From positions 1 through 8,758 of the forward strand of contig CAYRFU010000300.1 of NCBI GenBank assembly GCA_964423525.1: a stretch of DNA of 8,758 bases, read 5' to 3'. The notes beneath the pieces are model-generated. The model had not been told where the DNA came from and ran no database searches. It saw only the letters and a program-made list of their open reading frames with translations. Source of the DNA: CAYRFU01 sp964423525 (GTDB lineage Bacteria; Vulcanimicrobiota; Xenobia; Xenobiales; JADMJV01). Both the position numbers and the translations under genes were made by a program. Below are positions 6,573 to 8,758 of the stretch, piece by piece; within the stretch, counting starts at the first letter, position 1; every line of letters starts with the position of its first letter.

Positions 6573-6914
6573 GTGAATGAAGAGCTCGGGCAGTTTCTTC
6601 AAAGTTTTGCCGAAGCGGGTAGTCCGGCGGAAACCGGTTTGTCTTTCCGAATTCGCTCCCACAACGCCCGCGAGAAGTTACGCAAGTTCGCCCTCACTCA
6701 TCCAGACGAGTATGTTCTGCTGGCTCTAGCTGGGCTCTACAAGCTCGGGGCCCGCCACTTTCAGGTCCAGTGTGACGCCGACGATTTCATCGTGAGGGTC
6801 GAGAAAGGATTCCCGACGGCTGGCTTCGAAAATTACCGGGAAAAACGTGGCTCGGTTCGCTCGGAGCTGGCTTACAGGTGCACCTGCTGGCCCATCGCTA
6901 CCAGACCGACCTGA
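6573..6914 (+). CDS. Uncharacterised protein, N-terminal part (GHKL-like?); frameshift-split from 6878-8092
   Basis: The 113-codon frame starts at GTG 6573, with AAAGGGGT 11 bases upstream (6554-6561) as a modest ribosome binding site. Residues 24-80 follow a pattern seen in poorly characterised GHKL/Hsp90-like ATP-binding proteins: FRIRSHNAREKLRKF, DEYVLLALAGLYKLGA, then a strand with CDADDF. This resemblance is weak and from memory. After about residue 90 the frame becomes Arg- and Cys-rich and unconvincing, and it stops at 6914. If one base is added near the A5 run at 6841-6845, the reading continues as YREKTWLGSLGAGLQVHLLA and joins the downstream frame smoothly. The two are therefore probably one gene of about 506 residues. 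Either a base is missing in the assembly, the gene is truly broken, or a -1 frameshift is used. Confidence 0.6.
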   Translation: MNEELGQFLQSFAEAGSPAETGLSFRIRSHNAREKLRKFALTHPDEYVLLALAGLYKLGARHFQVQCDADDFIVRVEKGFPTAGFENYREKRGSVRSELAYRCTCWPIATRPT

Positions 6915-8092
6915 GCTTCAAGTCCTTCAATGAGAGAGCCGAAGCGGAACTATCCCTGGCAGCAGAGTCGGCCGTGGCGCTTTTTTGGTCAAGATTTTTG
7001 GAGCTCCGTAATGGGTTAGCCTCACCCGACCAGGCTCTCGACGACTGCCTCGCTTCCCTGCTGGGGAAAAGATTTCGAGCAGTCGGCTCAGGCGAACCGC
7101 TAGAGATCGTAGGCTCCGGCCGCGCAGATTGGAACGACCTGGATCAGCAGCTCACTAACTCTGAACGCTTTATTCTGAGTGGCAAAGAGGAAGGAACGAA
7201 GCATTATCGTCGTGTTTCCCTCGAGGAGCTATCCCGGCTGCGTCTGCCGCTACAATTTGCCGGCCGTGGCTATCTCGAGGATTTCCCCGATTATATCCCG
7301 GTTGTCGACCGACGCCCTGACATCATTCTTGGTAGCCTGACCGGTTACATGGCCCTCTATGACATCTTCGGTGAGAAGAAGGTGTTGAGCATAGAGTCAA
7401 AACTTGATCTCCTGAAAAGACGCCTTCTTCTTGAGGCTGGCGAGCCCCTACCCGAGCAGTTTCGTGCCGAAACGGATGATTGTGTCCAGAGAAGATGGGC
7501 GCGGATCGACAGATACTGGAGCGGCACCTTCGATTTCCACGGCAGACTCGTGGAGTGGACTCTCCCTTTGAACGACTATGTCGACCTTCTTGGCGAGTTG
7601 AATGTCCTGAGAAACGGGGAGCAGTTGTTTCGCATCCGTATCGTTGGATGGGGCGCCCCGGTGCGTCTCAAAGCCGAGTTACCCTGGAACCCCGATTTCT
7701 ATGGTTACTACTCCGCGAGGGAAGATATAGACCTCCTGCTGCCCCCTTTGATCGAGACCTTGGTGGAGCGGCTCCATGGCAGCGATAACCTCGGCGAACC
7801 GGAAAGTACAGCCTCGCGCCACATCTGGTCACCGCTTCACCGGGCCAAGGAAGTCTGGCACGAGCCATGGGTTTGGGATAGGGAATGGGTGGTCGTTTTA
7901 GATCCTGCGCTGGAGTACCGCTCCTGCTCGCTTTCCTCGCTGGCCGAAGGCAGAGAGAACCTGGCCTTTTCCTTCAGGCGCCCTCAGACCCTGCGCCAAG
8001 ACCTGCCCTACCAGCGCAGAGCCTGGGTCCTGCAGTTGCCGCCCAATCCTCCGATGGCACTCCTGACGGAACGATACTTTCTGGCCGCCTAG
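6878..8092 (+). CDS. Uncharacterised protein, main C-terminal part of the frameshift-split gene
   Basis: The first start codon in this frame is GTG 6878, giving 404 residues, but the frame is open and protein-like from well upstream (GSLGAGLQ before VHLLAHRYQTDL). I think it is the continuation of the reading frame begun at 6573, not an independent gene. The product is soluble, with many acidic residues and aromatics; no signal peptide or membrane segment is visible. Recognisable stretches include RLPLQFAGRGYLEDFPDYIPVVDRRPD, RWARIDRYWSGTFDFHGRLVEWTLPL and WNPDFYGYYSAREDIDLLLPPLIETLVERL, none of which I can place in a named family. If the GSLGAGL segment is a GHKL glycine box, the protein would be an ATP-binding chaperone-like factor; that is inference. 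It is followed after 3 bases, in the same frame, by the MscS-like channel, suggesting a joint role. Confidence 0.6.
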   Translation: MHLLAHRYQTDLSFKSFNERAEAELSLAAESAVALFWSRFLELRNGLASPDQALDDCLASLLGKRFRAVGSGEPLEIVGSGRADWNDLDQQLTNSERFILSGKEEGTKHYRRVSLEELSRLRLPLQFAGRGYLEDFPDYIPVVDRRPDIILGSLTGYMALYDIFGEKKVLSIESKLDLLKRRLLLEAGEPLPEQFRAETDDCVQRRWARIDRYWSGTFDFHGRLVEWTLPLNDYVDLLGELNVLRNGEQLFRIRIVGWGAPVRLKAELPWNPDFYGYYSAREDIDLLLPPLIETLVERLHGSDNLGEPESTASRHIWSPLHRAKEVWHEPWVWDREWVVVLDPALEYRSCSLSSLAEGRENLAFSFRRPQTLRQDLPYQRRAWVLQLPPNPPMALLTERYFLAA

Positions 8093-8095
8093 GTT

Positions 8096-8758
8096 TTGCA
8101 GAAGGAGCCCAACGATATTCGAATTCGGCGTTTACAGACCCAAGCTCAGTCGGTGGCCTCTTTGCTCAAGCTCGGCTGTTTTTGCCTGGGGTTTTTAACC
8201 TATCTGGGACTTCTCGGCTTCAACTGGTCAACCTCACTCACCAGCCTGGGGGCGGTGGGAGTCGCTCTCGGCGTGGTCGCTCAGGACCTGGTCCGAGATT
8301 TCTCGGTCGGCTTCAACGTCCTCTACGATGACCGTTTCCGGATAGGGGACTGGATTGAAACCGAAAGCCATTCAGGCACGGTCGAGACCTTTAACCTCTA
8401 CTCAACCACCTTGCGAGGGATGGATGGCTCCACTGTTCTGGTTCCTAACGGCCTGCTTCGTAGCGTTAAGAACATGTCTAACGACTGGTCTCAGGTCGAC
8501 TTCAAGATCCGCATCGCACCCGAAGCGAACCCTGAGAGAGCCCTCGAGATCCTACTCGACGAGGCCAAGCGCGTGGCCGAGGAGAGCCCCGAGGTAGCGG
8601 CACCTCCTCAGCTCCTGGGCCTGGACCGTTTGGACGAGTTTGGTCCGACCTTGCGCCTCCTGATGAAAACAAAGCCCCTCAAGCAATGGGAAGTTGCCCG
8701 ACATCTCAATCTCAGGGTTCAACGCCGGTTTTCAGCAGAGGGAGTCGCCCTGGCGACC
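8096..8758 (+). CDS. MscS-family mechanosensitive channel, 3' end outside the window
   Basis: An open frame runs to the window end (221 codons from TTG 8096). Mechanosensitive channels of this family open under membrane tension and release solutes during osmotic downshock. Numbered from the TTG, there is a hydrophobic helix at about 23-42, then the Gly/Ala-rich pore helix (TM3) SLGAVGVALGVVAQDLVRDF at 50-69. The beta domain follows: DDRFRIGDWI, SGTVETFNLYSTTLRGMDG and the signature VPNGLLRSVKNMSNDWS. An alpha/beta C-terminal domain starts after that. Canonical members have at least one more N-terminal membrane helix. Here the sequence before residue 20 is only a short polar, basic segment. 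TTG at 8096 has no proper ribosome binding site, so the start is uncertain; later options are GTG 8153 or a rare ATT at 8117. The family call is firm; the 5' end is not. Confidence 0.88.
   Translation, partial: MQKEPNDIRIRRLQTQAQSVASLLKLGCFCLGFLTYLGLLGFNWSTSLTSLGAVGVALGVVAQDLVRDFSVGFNVLYDDRFRIGDWIETESHSGTVETFNLYSTTLRGMDGSTVLVPNGLLRSVKNMSNDWSQVDFKIRIAPEANPERALEILLDEAKRVAEESPEVAAPPQLLGLDRLDEFGPTLRLLMKTKPLKQWEVARHLNLRVQRRFSAEGVALAT
8100..8107 (+). promoter_or_regulatory. Possible ribosome binding site for the MscS-like gene
   Basis: AGAAGGAG is a good Shine-Dalgarno sequence just after the stop at 8092. The only in-frame codon at a normal distance is ATT at 8117 (9 bases away). If it is used, the channel would start with a rare ATT codon, as infC does. 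It could equally be chance. Confidence 0.25.

Noticed and set aside
6014..6580. A 188-codon plus-strand frame over the PAP2-like gene
   Set aside because: The product is Arg/Gly/Ser-rich without domain features, while the overlapping frame gives clear membrane helices and has a strong ribosome binding site.
6838..6846. GGGAAAAAC as a classical -1 programmed frameshift heptamer
   Set aside because: In the zero frame the codons are GAA AAA, so GGGAAAA is not in the X XXY YYZ register; a missing base or true mutation is simpler.
8081..8100. TAG reassigned as a sense codon, fusing the two last genes
   Set aside because: radC (774-776) and the radical-SAM gene (5702-5704) both end at TAG in the expected place, so TAG acts as a stop in this genome.
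7885..8331. A 148-codon frame bridging the uncharacterised gene and the MscS gene
   Set aside because: The alternative frames give the end of the uncharacterised protein and clear MscS homology; this frame's product is low-complexity.

Overview
This is a moderately GC-rich bacterial window in which every convincing gene lies on the + strand. A run of 10 Ns inside plsX marks a scaffold gap, so the sequence is probably a draft or metagenome assembly. No rRNA, tRNA, insertion sequence, CRISPR array or rho-independent terminator is visible. Frequent GTG/TTG starts and a recG-rsmD neighbourhood fit several Gram-positive or related uncultured lineages, but I cannot assign a phylum from the sequence alone.

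Bases 1-5704 hold a housekeeping block. It contains radC (JAMM/MPN+ domain protein), plsX (phosphate acyltransferase, first step of phospholipid synthesis), recG (branched-DNA helicase), rsmD (16S rRNA G966 methyltransferase) and a radical-SAM protein related to the spore photoproduct lyase group. From plsX to the radical-SAM gene each junction is a 4-base stop/start overlap (GTGA, TTGA, GTGA), and each overlapping start is non-ATG. This strongly suggests one translationally coupled transcript joining lipid synthesis, DNA repair and ribosome modification. The plsX product carries two Arg-rich insertions, and the second contains strong hairpins and the assembly gap. The radical-SAM protein has a CX6CX3C cysteine cluster instead of CX3CX2C.

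After a 163-base gap without a recognised gene, bases 5868-8758 hold an accessory, membrane-linked block. First comes a six-helix protein resembling a divergent PAP2-type phosphatase. Next is a roughly 506-residue uncharacterised protein split by an apparent frameshift near 6841-6845; its N-terminus faintly resembles GHKL/Hsp90-like ATP-binding proteins. Last is an MscS-family mechanosensitive channel that runs off the window. The channel gene begins almost at the preceding stop codon, in the same frame, has no ordinary start, and lacks the usual first transmembrane helix.

The most interesting items are the radical-SAM cysteine spacing, the Arg-rich insertions in PlsX, and the pairing of the frameshifted putative ATPase gene with an N-terminally short MscS channel. 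I did not find a clearly novel defence system or mobile system.
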